DNA of 64,000 nt from Amyloporia xantha (Eukaryota; Basidiomycota; Agaricomycetes; Polyporales; Adustoporiaceae): NCBI GenBank assembly GCA_036971615.1, contig JAYKKR010000056.1:1-64000 (forward strand), written 5' to 3'. Position 1 is the first letter of the stretch. The number at the start of each line of letters is the position of its first letter. Of this stretch, positions 1 through 12,863 are shown one piece after another. A model generated the notes under the pieces. That model was not told the origin of the DNA. It made no database searches and worked only from the letters and a program-made list of their open reading frames with translations. The translations under genes were made by a program, and so were the position numbers.

Positions 1-236
1 TCAAACATACCAGGATAGCCATGGCGAGTACATCGTACAGCGTAGACAGTAGCCCCCGGGCAGACTCCTTAATCCCAGCCTGACGACGCAGTCTCCTGCA
101 TCCGCACCCCAGCGCCTGACGCCCCTGTTGGCTCTGTTGCCCAGCTCTGGTCGGGCCTGTCGTCGTCGGCTCCGCTGACCAGTCGAGAGCGCCTGGCAAA
201 AAAGGGTCAATATTCCAAGACAAACGGGCGCAAACA

Positions 237-1110
237 TTAAAGGTACGCACCACCATCGCCAGCCACCAATCCCGGGTTGATACCGCCAGCAGCAGGTGCA
301 GCGGTAGCGTCCCACTCGTTGATGGTGGAGCTCTCGGCCGCGTCGCCCGCAGCCGCTGCATGCCTTGGCCTGTGCCACTCCTCCTGCTGCTGCTTCTCGG
401 ACCTCTTTCGGGGTCACGGTAGAAGAACATGTCGCTCGACCCTATGACGTTCCAGCCGTCCGTCGTGCGGGGGATCGTACCACGGAGACGGAGGACCTCG
501 CGCGCGAGGAGCCACCACATGAGGCCGATCGAATGGCGGGACTTGTTGTTCGTCGGGATCAGCGACGTCGACGAACTTGAGGGTGCATCGGTGTCGCAGA
601 AGGCGATGACGGGGATGTTGACGTAGTGGACGCCTCCCGAATCGCCTGGTGGTCCACGCGCGGGTCGGTGACGACGATTAGGCGGGGCTCCTTGAACGAG
701 CGAGTGATGTAGTTGGTGAAGCTACCAGGAGTGAAGCGGCCGGCGATGGCCTGCTGCCCGCCGGTGTTGGCGGCGCGTGCTTGAGGACGGCGCGGTGGCC
801 GTAGGGACGAGCAGAGATGACACAGACGTCGTTCGGGTTCTCGATAGCGGCGATGATACGTGCGGCGAAGACGAGCTTTTCCCAGGTCTTGCCAATGTTG
901 ATTATGTGGATACCTACGAGGAAGGGCGTTTTCGTATGCGCAATTCATTGGGCCCACTGAGAGGATGGACTGACCGTCAACTCTCCGCTTCCAGACATAG
1001 GGAAGCATCTGCTTGTCGCAGTTCTTGCTGCCGACATGCGCCTGGGCAGCGAGGAGGAGCTGGATCTCCTCGTCGGTTGCGCTGAGGACGGAGGGGAGTT
1101 TTGAGGACAT
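237..1110 (-). pseudogene. RPS0: 40S ribosomal protein S0 (uS2) gene, reading frame broken
   Basis: S0 (RPSA/laminin-receptor family) belongs to the small ribosomal subunit. The start MSSKLPSV at 1110 leads into [17 protein letters not shown] and YVWKRR. A phase-1 intron (about 917-973) follows, then [30 protein letters not shown] and [13 protein letters not shown], and a C-terminus with EEW and GGAYL-stop at 237. All family blocks are present in order, but neighbouring blocks lie in different frames: small insertions or deletions of 1-2 nt occur near 775, 628, 582, 560 and 404. No other clear damage is seen and the intron is kept, so this is not a retrocopy. S0 is normally essential, so either an intact copy exists elsewhere or the assembly is locally wrong. 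Other genes in this window read cleanly, apart from the 40.7-kb membrane-protein copy. Confidence 0.85.
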
Positions 1111-1486
1111 GGTGGTGGACCTAAGCAAAAGGGCGGGAGAGACGCATCAACATCCGGATGCGGGGAGAGCCATCCACCGCCTGGCTGCGCCGTTTTGCGC
1201 CATTCTTTCGCAGAGACGGCTGGAAAGGCAGCGAGATACGCACCGCTGTGGGTTGTTTTGAGGCGTCGACGCGGGCGACGAGGGCAGACCTTTGGGCGAC
1301 GATTCGGGCGAGCTGGGCGTTGACCTCGTCCTCCTGCCATTCTCACTTCGCTATTTGCCGCAGCTCTCCCACGCCACTGGCTAGTAGCTACTCTGACCAG
1401 TCTCTGACCGCTGTCGCTAACTCTAACATATCATTTGAATGACCACTATCGCTCACTCAGACATTTCACAGTAGCTGGACAACCGA

Positions 1487-2847
1487 CTATTCTGTATAAG
1501 ATCTCTCATTCGAAGGCTTTCTAACCTGCATGGTTAGCGCTGCAATCTCCCCTGGACCAGTCTTACAACATCCACCCACAATCAGCCCATGCCAAACCCC
1601 TCGCTCCGTCGCTCGTCGCACATTCTCGAGAACAATCTTCGCCCAACCTTCTCCCATCCCCTGTGATCCAGCTGAAGACCACGTCTGGCTTGTAACATCG
1701 TACACGTCCCCTCTATTCGGATAGACGACCAACCACGGTGCCCTGACATGTCTTCTCTTGACAACATTTCCAACTGTGCTCGTCATTTCCTCCAGTATCG
1801 CACCGAGGAATCTTGGATCCGTACAGTTAACGCCCAGTGCCCACGGCGTCGCAACGGGCACCGTCTCTGTGCCCTCTTCACCTAGTGCTGCGTTCACGAC
1901 CTCACATACCTCCACCCTGTCGCCTCCTGGACTCTGCTCTTGCGGGAACTTGCCTCCTGGATAGACCGCACTGATCCACCAGGGCTTCTCATCGCCCACG
2001 CCCATCTCCTTCTGCAAGATGCCCACGGCCTTCCTGATAGCCTTCACCTCCCTGATCAGCGGCACCGTCTCGAACGCCACCACATCGACCAACTCCCACG
2101 TCTCCCTGTCCTGTGCAAAGATACGCAGTCTCTCGAGGTGAAACGCCGTCAGCGCTTCAAGCGCCTCAGCTTCTCGCTGCCGTCCTTCGTCCGAGTCTGG
2201 GAACGCGTTGTAGTTTGCTTCATCGGGTGAGAATCCTTTAGGCCCGTACGGCGGTGGGTAGAACCCGTCGAATTCCTGCGCTGGGGAAAGCGTCGCGCCG
2301 AATGGGCCCAATGACAGTGCGATCTTGATGTCTCTTCTCTGAGCTCTGTCATCGAGAGTAACATCTTCCGCGCCATCGCGTTCGCTCAGGTAGCGTCTCT
2401 TCGCTTCTGCGGCCAGCCTCACCGCCTTGCGCATGATTCTCATAGCATCCTCCCCTTGTAAATCCCCCACGCGCGAAAGTCGTGAATGCGCATTGGTACC
2501 TACGCAGTCAGTTCATTCATCAGTCAAACGACTATGTTTCGTGTTGAACGGTGAGATGTCGAACGCTTACGTCGCTGTAAGTATGACGTCTGCACCAGCG
2601 CGCAGGAACGCGAGGTGCGCGGCGATGATGGTCTCCGGGTCGTCGTCGATCGGCTTTGCAGACCACAGTGAGGTGGAGATGTCCTTGTGAAATATGTCCT
2701 CGAGCGTCGTTCCCTGTACGTGAACGTTGCAATGTGGTGACCATGATTAGGGTTTATGATTGTTGTGTAAGTGGACCTCACCAGTCCTCCGTCGAGAACA
2801 AGAATTGGAAGCGTCTCGCGGAATATAGAATCTGTTACAGCCGACAT
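1487..2847 (-). CDS. Homocysteine S-methyltransferase family protein
   Basis: Three exons (2847-2783, 2713-2571, 2499-1487) give about 406 residues. The family transfers a methyl group from S-methylmethionine or a similar donor to homocysteine, making methionine in the cytosol. Exon 1 ends at LDGGL and exon 2 begins with GTTLED, rebuilding the N-terminal LDGGLGTTLE motif. Next come ADVILTATYQ, then VDVVAFETVPLIREVKA, LGVNCTDP and the C-terminal zinc-binding GGCCKTGP; the Cys in NCTDP and the Cys pair in GGCC are the expected zinc ligands. An insert around residues 110-160 (YPPPYGPKGF and after) is typical of fungal members. Both introns are about 70 nt with good GT-AG ends. It is transcribed in the same direction as the genes on either side, with no operon implied. 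Confidence 0.9.
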
Positions 2848-3200
2848 CTTCGCGCTATGTGTATGAGGGTGAGGGCTTTGAGGACAGAACACAATAAATC
2901 AGTGCTGCCAATGTAGCAGAGGGTACGCGTACGCCGCGCGACCCTTGCTCCGGGGTGCGTGTAGCGTCTGGTATTGTACATGGCACATGCTAGACTCCTA
3001 TTCATTGAGTTGTCTATGTAAGGTAACTCTCTTCGATAATCGACACCCACTGTACGTTAATGCCAACTACATGACTGCTGCTGGAGATAAGATATGCAAG
3101 ACTTGGTCACCGCTCAGACCGACAGCATTCCAATCCGTATTCAATTGTATAACTAGCAACAAAGACTCTAGCGTACACACATCTACCAAATCTAGCAAGC

Positions 3201-5854
3201 TCACATCTACATCGATCATAACATCGCAATGTCAGCACTCCCTCATTGATATGCATGAGGCAAGGTGAGACTTACCACTGCAGTCCATACACGCTCTACC
3301 CAATTGCGTGGAGGGGGCTCATCGTATCTGCATGAAGAAAACCAAGACTTCAGTACTCTACACACCCAAAGGAGCACGGCAAATGAAATACGCACGAAGC
3401 AGCAAGCACCTCCTCCATCCCTGTCTTGAAGTCCATATCCTCTGGCTTAACCAGGGAGATGCGCGACCAGAGACGCCGTCCGACGTAAAGCACGGGCAGA
3501 ATCATCATCGGCAGGTAATTCGTCACGAACGTCGCCGTGTCCCAGCTATCTTTGAGGAAGACGTTCCATCCGCTGAACTGTGTAGCGCAAACGCGAGCAC
3601 GTCAGGCGTGTGTTCGCGTGCACGGGACGGGCGCGCGGAGTGGGAGACGTACGAGGCAAACGGTGAAACACAGGATGGTCGCATACCACGCCGCGAACGG
3701 CTGGAGGCGCGACATGTAAGGGAGCGACTTGCGGTCGATTCCCTGTGCCTTGAGACCCTTCCTGAAGCGGAGGTAGGTCACCGAGATCGCGAACCAGCTG
3801 GAAAGCCCCGAGATGGCAGTCCTGCGGGACAAAGGTCAATCTATCAAGCTAGGATGGTGATTTACGTCGAATCCCATACATGTTCGCGAGCCTACGTGGC
3901 GTTTGGGCAGTGAGCAAGTGGCGCAGTGCGAAGAGTCAGCAGGACGCACCATCCGAAGACTTTGCCACTACCACTGCCGACATCCATGTACGCAAGGCAG
4001 CCTAGTGCGGCGTTGAGAAGGAAGGCGACCCAAGGCACGCCATGCTTGTTCACCTTTCTGAATATCTTCGGTGCGTTGCCTTGGATTGCCAGACTGTCTA
4101 AAGGAGATGGAGAGAACGTCAGTGGCAGCGTGCAATGGATGCGGCGGGCCAGGGTACTTACAAAGCGCACGAGAGCTGCAATACAGGTCACTGTTACCGG
4201 CGGACCATGCCGAAGTCAGCAGACAAGCATTGATGAGCTGCGTATTCATGTCTGGTCAGACCTGTTCTATGCGTTCTGGACTGCACAGCGACTCACAGAC
4301 GGAAGGCCCTTGATCCCTGCAGTCTCAATGGCAATGACGAACGGCGAAGCTGCAGCAGTGCCGCTGGAGAGGCCGAGGTACTTGTTATCGTACGGGACGA
4401 GGAGCCCGATGATGGTGACACCGCCAATGTAGAAGAGGAGGATGCGGAAGTACACTCTGCGGATCGCGCGCGGGATGTTTCGGCGCGGATTCTTCGCCTC
4501 CGCACCTGCAATCTGGGGCACGCGACGGCGGCCTATCAGCACCATGCTCAAAGAATATGATCGGATTCCACGGCCAGACGCACCGCGACAATTTCCGTCC
4601 CCACGAAGGCGAACGCCGCCTGGGTCATCACCGCCCACCACGCGAGGAAGCGGCCCTTCGCGCCAGGGATGCCCTGGAACTGGTTGAACGGCCCCGGGTG
4701 CTTCCAGTAGCGGAACCCGATGCGGTCGTGGTTCGGCCCACCGCCGAGGTCGAGTACGATCCCGAGGATGATGAGACCCGTGATGGTGATGATTTTGATG
4801 GAGGCGAAGATGAATTCGGCCTCGCCATAGATGCCTGAGGCGCCGCAGCAGAATGGAGGTTAGCGCTGATCTGCAGGCCCGGGGTTTAGGCGACGTACCG
4901 GGTCCGAACATGTTCAGCAGGTAGACGACGACGAGACACATGGTGATCCACACCCCGACGTTGACAGACTGGTTCCTGCAGAGAGACCGAGGAATGAGTA
5001 CATTGTTTCTGGGCCTGCTGATGGGTCCACCACGTACCAGTAACTGATGAGAACAGCCGCGGCGCTAAGTTCGGCGGGCAGGATAATCGTCCAATTGTAC
5101 CCTGTAAGCACAGCGGTTAGAAGCTGGGTGGCACTCACGACGGGACACACTAACAATACACCCATCCTAGCGCGAACGACCATGCTGGGTCCACGAAGCG
5201 CTCCGCAAAGGTGATGTGTCCTCCAGGTATCGGCAGAAATGAAGCCATTTCGCCGAGGGAAATCTGGGCTCAAGTCAATCACAGACTCTCTTGTCGCGCG
5301 AATGCGACGCACCATTGTACAGTAGCATAGCGAACCGATGGTCATGTATCCTAGGAGAAGGCCGACTGGGCCACCATTCTGCAGAGAGGTCGCTGTGCCC
5401 AGGAACAAGCCGGTACCGATGACACCTGAATCGAAAGGGTTACAATTTTAACCGCTAGGCGGATGCTCTATGAATACATACCACCGATACTACAAGGCAA
5501 GACATGGGGCGTCAGCAAAGTGGGTAATGTGTATGATATCGGGGACCAATCCTTCATGTCACACGCTCAAATATTGTCTGAACATGATGTGCATTTCCCA
5601 CCCTCGTCCGACGACCATGCGTTCCGCCTCGAGGACGTACAGCACCACTTTATCCGAGGAAAATATGGACGAGCGCAGACAGGATATGGTGCCCCAGTGA
5701 ATATAAGTGCAGCTCACCTGATCATGGCAATATGCCTGTTCTTCATCTGCCGCTGCAGCTGCCCCGGCTGCGACACAGAGACATTCGCCTCCGAGTCGGA
5801 ATAGTCCACCGCCTTGACATCTGTGTCGACGTATTTCTCCTTGCTCTCTGCCAT
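3201..5854 (-). CDS. AAT-family amino acid permease (plasma membrane)
   Basis: A multi-exon gene for an amino acid-proton symporter of the fungal YAT/AAT family, with about 12 membrane segments. The start MAESKEKYVDT at 5854 is followed by a hydrophilic tail and RQMKNRHIAMI. Later come LFLGTATSLQNGGPVG, LGEMASFLPIPGGHITFAERF, GWVYWYNWTIILPAELS, GTEIVAVASGEAENPRRNIPRA, LVPYDNKYLGLSSG, INACLLTSAWSAGNSDLY and RKVNKHGVPWVAF, all landmarks of the family. Frames join cleanly across short GT-AG introns. The last exon is uncertain: a strong gtaagt donor and the acceptor before 3206 give a short ending at 3201, while reading through gives a stop at 3243. A TATA-like box lies 60 bp upstream. Confidence 0.92.
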
Positions 5855-8800
5855 GGTGAAGTGGTGTCGAGAGTGAGCGAGTGCAGTGGCACCGGAGCCG
5901 TCTACGGAGGGGGTATATATGGGGCGGCAGTAGGACGATAAGGTATGCCTCTTGGCACAGTGATCATATAACACAGATCGGATGGAGATCTCGGCAAAAA
6001 CTTTTTGACAATCTGCAGAAGGTACGGGCGAGGATTCTCGCCACGGAACGGTGGCGCGTGCCTGACGTTTGCGATCATGACAACAAGCAGAGGGAGCAGA
6101 CTGCCAACTCCTAATCCTTCTCAAGCTTGACAGAATCAGTAATCTTAGACTGTTAGACACTTGGCTGATCCTCGGGGCAACCAAGTCACCAAATAAAAGG
6201 ACAATCTCCTCACGGACCAAATGACTCCGTGCAGAAAATTTCTGGGATGTCGCAGGCACTCATGGGCGGCGCAGACCGAGCTTACCAAATTTGGATTGGC
6301 CGCTCCGGGAATCAGGCCGATCAATATTTCAATCGGCACGGAAAGATCGAACCAATAATCTCGTCGCTGGCCATTTCCTTCTGCATCCTCTCCTTCGCAC
6401 TCTCATATGTGCATTTACTACTCCACTGCTTTCATCTCAGGCCTCGCTCGTTGACCCTGCTTGTATTTGGCAACGGTCCTGTCATAAACCTCCCTCTGGA
6501 GCTCGTGCAGGCTCGTGTATCATTCTGGGTTCCAACTATGATTCAGGCTATCTGACACACCAAATATATACAGTCGACGGCATGCTCCTCAATCGCAAGA
6601 CAGCAAGAACGATAGTGGCCCTTCGGTGGAACTTTTGTGCCTATGCTCACTGTGTTTATCGTCATTCGCGACGCATTGTGATACGCTTCTTCATTAAACC
6701 CGCCTCCTCTCGATCGTTCGGGGTGTTGGCGGATGATAAGTATCCAGCAGCGTATTGGATCGGCGAGGCGCAGTGGATCACTGCGGATGCCCACTCTCCG
6801 TCTCGTCATGGCTACCGCTCAGGCTGCTGCCTGTACAATCATTCGCAAACGTCGTGTGACTGCGCTCATCTGGTCGTCTGCATACTATCTACAAGTATAT
6901 GTCGCTATCAACCGAGACATTTCTGTTCTGTCTATTCCGTCCCTACGTTCCTACTAGATTATGGTATGTCTCATGAATACGCTGAATTCCGCTGTCCTCT
7001 TTGGAACCACACCGGATTAGCATTGCAGCGTACAAACAAGTGGCACCTGTCAGGGGCTGGACCGCTAGGGTATTTTCAGATAGGCGCGCATCAAACTCCA
7101 GTGCCAATAAATGCTCCGGGCTAACTTCACCTGCAAGTCGACCTGCCAAGGCTGCTAGGGCATCGGGAGCCGCCAACGGACAATGGACAGTAGACAACGG
7201 GCGGGCAGCAGACTGCCCTTAATTTGGGCTGTGGCTGAATCAAAACGCCTAGCATGAGCGCGTATGTGCTTTACGTCTCAAGTAGGCTCGTCTGGGCCTT
7301 CTCCTTCGTCCGCGCGCTTGCGGTTCGCCGTTGGGACGTCGCTCATGCTGGAGTCCAAGAGCACACCTAGCGTTCTATATCGTGATCGCGTGTACGATTA
7401 TGTCCGCCACAGCCTCGAGGCTCCGGTGCGCCGTCAGCATTCACACGTCCGCAGGATGCCTCCACGGGCACCCGTCCATTCCTGTGCCACCTCTCCCTCT
7501 CCTCGATAACAACTCTCACTTTTTTCAAATTGATATCCCCGAGTTCGCTCAGGTTCGCTCGCAGAGCAGCGGCTATCGAGTGTGCAGCCTACACGCCTTA
7601 TCTGGGGCTAAAGGCGGCGTTCCGCGATGGATAGCCTACCTATATATATGAAGGTCGAAACGCGAGGCGGACGGCGGCCTGGCTGCACGGTTTTGCAGCG
7701 TTGGAGGACGATCCTTCCCCTTCTCCCCTGACCGTCAGAGTATCTCCGTCAGAGCACGTTGATAGCCCTTGCTCCTCCTTTCACTTTCGGGGGGCCGTAG
7801 CCGTGTAGGGCTTCCGAACGCAATCTCGAGCTCTGAAGCTGCCGGCGAATGGTAATATGTGAGTCTGACTGATACATAGGCTGTCAGCAAACGAGTTGAC
7901 GTCGTTTCAAATGCTTGTCAGGATCGTTTACCGCAATGTCAGACGCGTCGGTCGGCCAACCGTGCATGACTGGATGATTCGCTGGAAAATGCCGCAGTCC
8001 AAGTGTTCTTCGTGTGTCTCAGTCAGTAACGTTGGAACGAGTCTATGCTCTACCAATCACATTCAGGCCTTCCTGAGAAGCGTAATGCCTATATACGAGA
8101 TTGCGACCGTCCGAGGAAGAACGTCTTCCGCACATGGTGAGTCTAGTTCCTATTCAGTGTACCATAGCCTCCGGACGAGCGGCTGCCCGCACTTAGTGGG
8201 CAGGCTGATATGCCAATGTTACATGGGGATCACGTGATGGTAGCTCCTTGCCCTGGGCGTACACAGTGCTTCCTGGGAGCCTTTAGAACTTGTACTCGGA
8301 CTTTATTTGTGAGGCTTCGCGGTAAGCCTTTGGCAGCCTGCTGCTAGGTTTTACAGAGCTCGCATGCTCCGTTAAGGAAACCAGACAGAAGTCTAGCCCG
8401 AGTTCTCCCGCACGGATGACCATCCGGCAATATGAATGCAGAAGTGCTCGGTCTGTTGAGTTACAGGGTGCGTTAATTCATGGACTCTGATGGATGAGTG
8501 ATGCGGCTCTTCCAGCCAAGTTGGCCGTGCAAGTTGCTTTGTCTCTGCAGACTATGGCTTGATTCTTCCTTCCGACTGCTGAGTATCAGATACCGCTGGT
8601 TTCGGCATGCTCACCATTTATATGATGTCAGAGTCGCATGCTGAGTTGGCCTTCACCTGCACGGTGATGACTCTGAAGAGAAACATCGACTCGGTCTCAT
8701 GCTGCTTGCAGTCGCCGTCGGGAGAATGTCGGCGAATTTGTCATGAAGACGACCTTCACGGTGAGTCCATCAAGGCTGCTCGTTCGGCCCGCGAGTAGGC

Positions 8801-9243
8801 AGAGAAGGTAAACGAGTGATGAGAACGAGCGTGCGACTGGGATTCCAATCAGCTTGTGGTGTCTGGCCCGGCGGGTGCAAGACAAGGGGCTCCATAGTCA
8901 TCTGATCACTGCGATGTATCGGAGACCGGTCAGCTCGTCTTCAATATGGGCAGCACTTCCTCTACCTTTCATTCCGAGTCAAGAGGTAGCATAACACTAC
9001 TACATGTTGTAATCCCACATTTTTGTGATTGCAAGGTGAGGTTCTTCGCCCTCGAGGCTTCTTCGCAGCTAATTTCGTGGTCGAGCAGGATCTTCCGTCG
9101 CTCGCGCTGCGTCTTGTGTGAATTCATTTTGCCTGAATTCTTCCGATCATTCACCCTCGGAATTAGCGGCTCTTTTACATCGAGGTTGGTCATGGGTCAG
9201 CGAAGATTCCACCTCGTTGGTTCGCGTAATGGTCCCCAATTTG
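5855..9243. other. 3.4-kb stretch without an identifiable gene
   Basis: The region between the permease and the beta-mannosidase holds promoters for both flanking genes. It includes one long plus-strand open frame (6291-7124, 277 codons) whose translation has irregular composition, no membrane or domain pattern and no relation to any family I know. A hydrophobic stretch around 7258-7500 could be exons of a membrane protein, but no consistent splice model could be built. No repeats with terminal inverted repeats were seen. Confidence 0.4.
5914..5920 (-). promoter_or_regulatory. TATA-like box of the amino acid permease gene
   Basis: TATATAT, about 60 bp upstream of the permease start codon at 5854. 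Position and sequence fit a core promoter; not otherwise tested. Confidence 0.5.
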
Positions 9244-9250
9244 CTATAAA
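9244..9250 (+). promoter_or_regulatory. TATA box of the beta-mannosidase gene
   Basis: CTATAAA about 45 bp before the chosen ATG at 9293. The box argues for a short leader and for starting at MRSLRAF rather than at the upstream in-frame ATG at 9260, which would put 11 residues in front of the signal peptide. Confidence 0.5.
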
Positions 9251-9292
9251 ACGGCGGCTGTGTTCCGTATACCGCAGGTGCTCCAGGTCACT

Positions 9293-12200
9293 ATGCGGTC
9301 TCTCAGAGCGTTTGCGGCTGCATGTCTGCCTGCGCTCGCGCTCGCAGACGTCTTCAGCCTTACTGATCTCCAGTGGACCTTGAAGAACGGAAATGGGTCA
9401 ATCGTTGTTCCCGGCTCAGTGCCATCCCAAGCACATCTGGACCTCTTAGCGGCTGGAGTCATTGAGGAGCCATTATTGGGCATAAATGGTGCGCTTGAAG
9501 GACTTTAGAATCATATTTGAATGCTGATGGCGACACACTGCAGAGTATCTTCAGCGATGGATCGTCAACGACAGTTGGACCTATACGGCGGACCTGTCAC
9601 TCTTCACTCAGAGCGTCACTCAGAGTCCCCTCACTCGTACACTTTTGGTATTTTACGGATTGGACACGATCGCGAACATCGTATGTATCATCTCTGTCAT
9701 TCTGCAAGAAGTTGTGTCGAAACCTGTGTCTACAGACTGTAGCTGGTCATCCCGTTGCTTGGGTCGACAACCAGTTTCGTCAGTACGTATACGATGTCAC
9801 GGACTTGATCGCATCGCCTTCGGAAACCGACAACAACATTACCGTCGCCTTCGAATCAGCATATTTCTACGGACTCAATGTGACGTCATTACCAGATACT
9901 GAGGTCCCCCTGACGCCTGATGTGAGCTTACTGATACGCTCTAGCACCATCTTATCAACTGACAACTCGCCAGTTCGAATATTCTGGTTTCCGGCAATAC
10001 CTCCGCAAAACTCAATCCGACTTTGGGTGGGATTGGGTGAGATTTCCATCGATCCGCGTATTGCCCCTGTCTGTACTGAAGTAACTCCAGGGCCCAGCAT
10101 TCGTTCCTGCTGGAATTTTCAGACCTGCTTATCTCGTTACGTTATCTGAGGTTCCCTCGTTTGAGACATCCAGCAGTACCCCTGCCGAGTACCCCCTCCT
10201 TGCATCTTCTGGAGGAGGTATCTTTATCGACCAATACTCGGTGGAAATCTCGAAGGTGGGCCAGACGGCGCTCGTGGCGCCGGTTCAGACAGCAGATTGG
10301 CTTGTGAACGTAACTCTTGGCGTGCGCTCTGTTCTCCCCAGTTTCAGTCCGTCTATCACTATTGAAATCCCCGAGCTTGGGATCTCGTCCGGGCCTCTGA
10401 CAGTCAGCACTATCCCCGCGTCAACTGCCGAGCCCACCTTCATCAGCGCGACTATCACTATTCCGGATGGCATCCCGGAGAGATGGTACCCTCGCGACCT
10501 TGGCACGCCGACATTGTACAACTTCACGATCACCTTTGCTCTCGGCGACTTCTTCGGTGTGGAAGTCGACAGTGCGAGCTTCACTACGCGCAGCGGCTTC
10601 CGGACCATCGAGCTCATGCAGACTGCGTATTCGCAAGAGGAGATCGATTCGCGAGGAATCACCCCCGGAGATCAGTGGCACTTCGTGATCAACGGACAAA
10701 CGTTCTACACGAAGGGGACAAACATCATCCCCTTCGACCCCTTCTACCCGCGCATTACGTCCGAGAAAGTGCGCTGGGTGCTCGAGAGCGCTGTGTTGAG
10801 TGGGCAGAACATGGTCTGCTCAATTCACTTTTTTCTGTTGCTGAAGCTCACTCGTCATCCTCATTCTATCGTAATCCGATGATAGCTGCGGGTTTGGGGC
10901 GGCGGTATTTATCAGCCCTCAGATGCCCTCACCGGCGTCTATGACTTTTACTCGGCTTGTGATGAGCTCGGTATCCTTGCGTGGTCGGAGATGATCTTCT
11001 CAGATGCGACGTATCCATTGAACAACTTCCTCTTGGTCTCGATCGACCCTGAGGTGCGCCAGAACGTGCGAAGGATCAACAAGCATCCCAGCAACGTGCA
11101 ATGGGCGGGTGGAAACGAGATCGAGAATATCGTAATTGGCATCAATGATACCTATGCGAACGGCACGCACTATCTTGATGAGGTGCGCTCATATCCAAAA
11201 TTCTGTCTTGAATATGAGATGCTAATTTCTGGCCTTCGAAGTACGTGTATATGTTCCAGGACTTTCTGCACGACATCACGTACGAGGAGCAGTACTCAGT
11301 ACGTATTGACACTATTGTTGGTAATAGTAGCAGTAGCTGACGGCGTATGATATCAGGTGCCGTACACCGACTGTTCGACCACAAACGGTGTTCTTAGTCT
11401 GGATCCATATGTACTTCGGTTTGAAAATAAGACTCCCGGCTATATCTACGGCAATACTGGTATGTTTTGTCACCACCCGGACTCCTCTCAGCCTCTCTGA
11501 CAAAGCCGGTGATTTGGCAGAGCGATACAATTATGATGCTTCGCAAGCGTTCAACTACAGCACCTATCCTGTGTCCAGGTCAGTCCGGCAGTATTCATCT
11601 AACACATCATAATTCTAATGCCATCTGATCAGATTTGTGAATGAATTTGGGTAAGTACGATTGCACTTTGAGTGCAATACATGCTCAAAAACTCAATTTT
11701 TTCAGCTTCCACTCGATGCCTTCGTTCTACAGCTGGGAAGAAGTTCTTGAATCGCCCGAGGATTTCTCGTTTAACTCGACTGTTGTCATGTCGCGTGACC
11801 ACCACCCTCCCGCGGGCAGCTTAGCATGGCCAAATCCCAATGCGCCTCAAGGCCAAGGACAAATGACGATGGCTGTCGAGCTTTGGCTGCCAACTCCTGG
11901 TACTTCCGACTCCAATCAGACCTTTGCTCAGTGGTGCTATAGCACGCAAGTGTTCCAGTCCATGAACATGATTTCGGAAATTGCATGGTACCGGCGCGGA
12001 GCAGGACTGGGCGAGAACAACCTCGGTGCACTCGTGTGGCAACTGAACGATATCTGGCAAGGAGTCAGCTGGGCTTCCGTCGAGTACTCTGGGCGGTGGA
12101 AGGTTCTCAACTACGGCATGGCGAGAATCTACACCCCCGTCATCGTCTACCCCTTTTGGACCCCCGAGAATCAGACTCTCGACATTATGGTTACGTCGGA

Positions 12201-12863
12201 CCGGCCGTACACTGTCAGCGGTACTGCCCAGCTGACATGGTATGACTGGGCCGGCAATGAATTATATCCCATGACCCACGAATTCACCGTGCCTACGCTG
12301 AACAACACGATCCTTATGTCTATGGAGGGCTTCGACATGATTCTGCCTGAGGGTGCCACCCCCACCAACTCGTGGATGCTCCTGAATGTGACTGCTGAGC
12401 TCGAGGATCGCACCGTTACAATGGAGACATACGTAAGTGAACTGCTGTCATAACAAAGGATTTCATCATGATGCATGAAACGTTTTAGTATACGCCCGTG
12501 TCTCTCGCGGATGCCGAGCTTGTCGATCCAAAGATCAACTTAACCCCCGGAGATAATCTGACATTTACGCTCTCCGCGCAGGGTGGTGTCGCGCCCTATG
12601 CGTGGCTAGACCACCCCTCTGGCACTGTGGGCTACTTTGTTGACACCACCACTGGAAACCCGTTGAATGGATTCTATCTCGTACCGGGCATCGACCGAAC
12701 GGGTAAGTACTTGCCCTGTGACATCCTGCAGAATGGTGCTCATCACTATCGGCTTTTTCATTTAGTACAATTCCTTATGAACACAGCACTGTCGCAAGTC
12801 ACTGTTCCTGACCCAACCGACTTCGTTGTGCGGTCCGTATGGAATAATACGCACCTTGAGTGA
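9293..12863 (+). CDS. Secreted beta-mannosidase, glycoside hydrolase family 2
   Basis: Thirteen exons code for about 963 residues. The enzyme releases mannose from the non-reducing ends of manno-oligosaccharides, the last step of (galacto)mannan breakdown outside the cell. A signal peptide (MRSLRAFAAACLPALALA) is followed by the GH2 sugar-binding region (EYLQRWIVNDSWTY, RKTQSDFGWDWGPAF), a beta-sandwich domain and the TIM barrel (GTNIIPFDPFYPR, MLRVWGGGIYQP). The acid/base glutamate is in WAGGNEIEN (about E513). The nucleophile is in VNEFGFHSMPS (about E616), encoded by an 18-nt exon at 11633-11650. Exon ends: 9488, 9680, 9921, 10036, 10813, 11182, 11298, 11459, 11578, 11650, 12432, 12702, 12863. 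All junctions are GT-AG and keep frame, so the gene looks intact. N-glycosylation sites are frequent. Confidence 0.95.

Noticed and set aside
6291..7124. 277-codon plus-strand open frame
   Set aside because: The translation has irregular composition, is rich in Ser, His, Cys and Arg, and shows no domain, signal or membrane pattern. It is more likely a chance frame.
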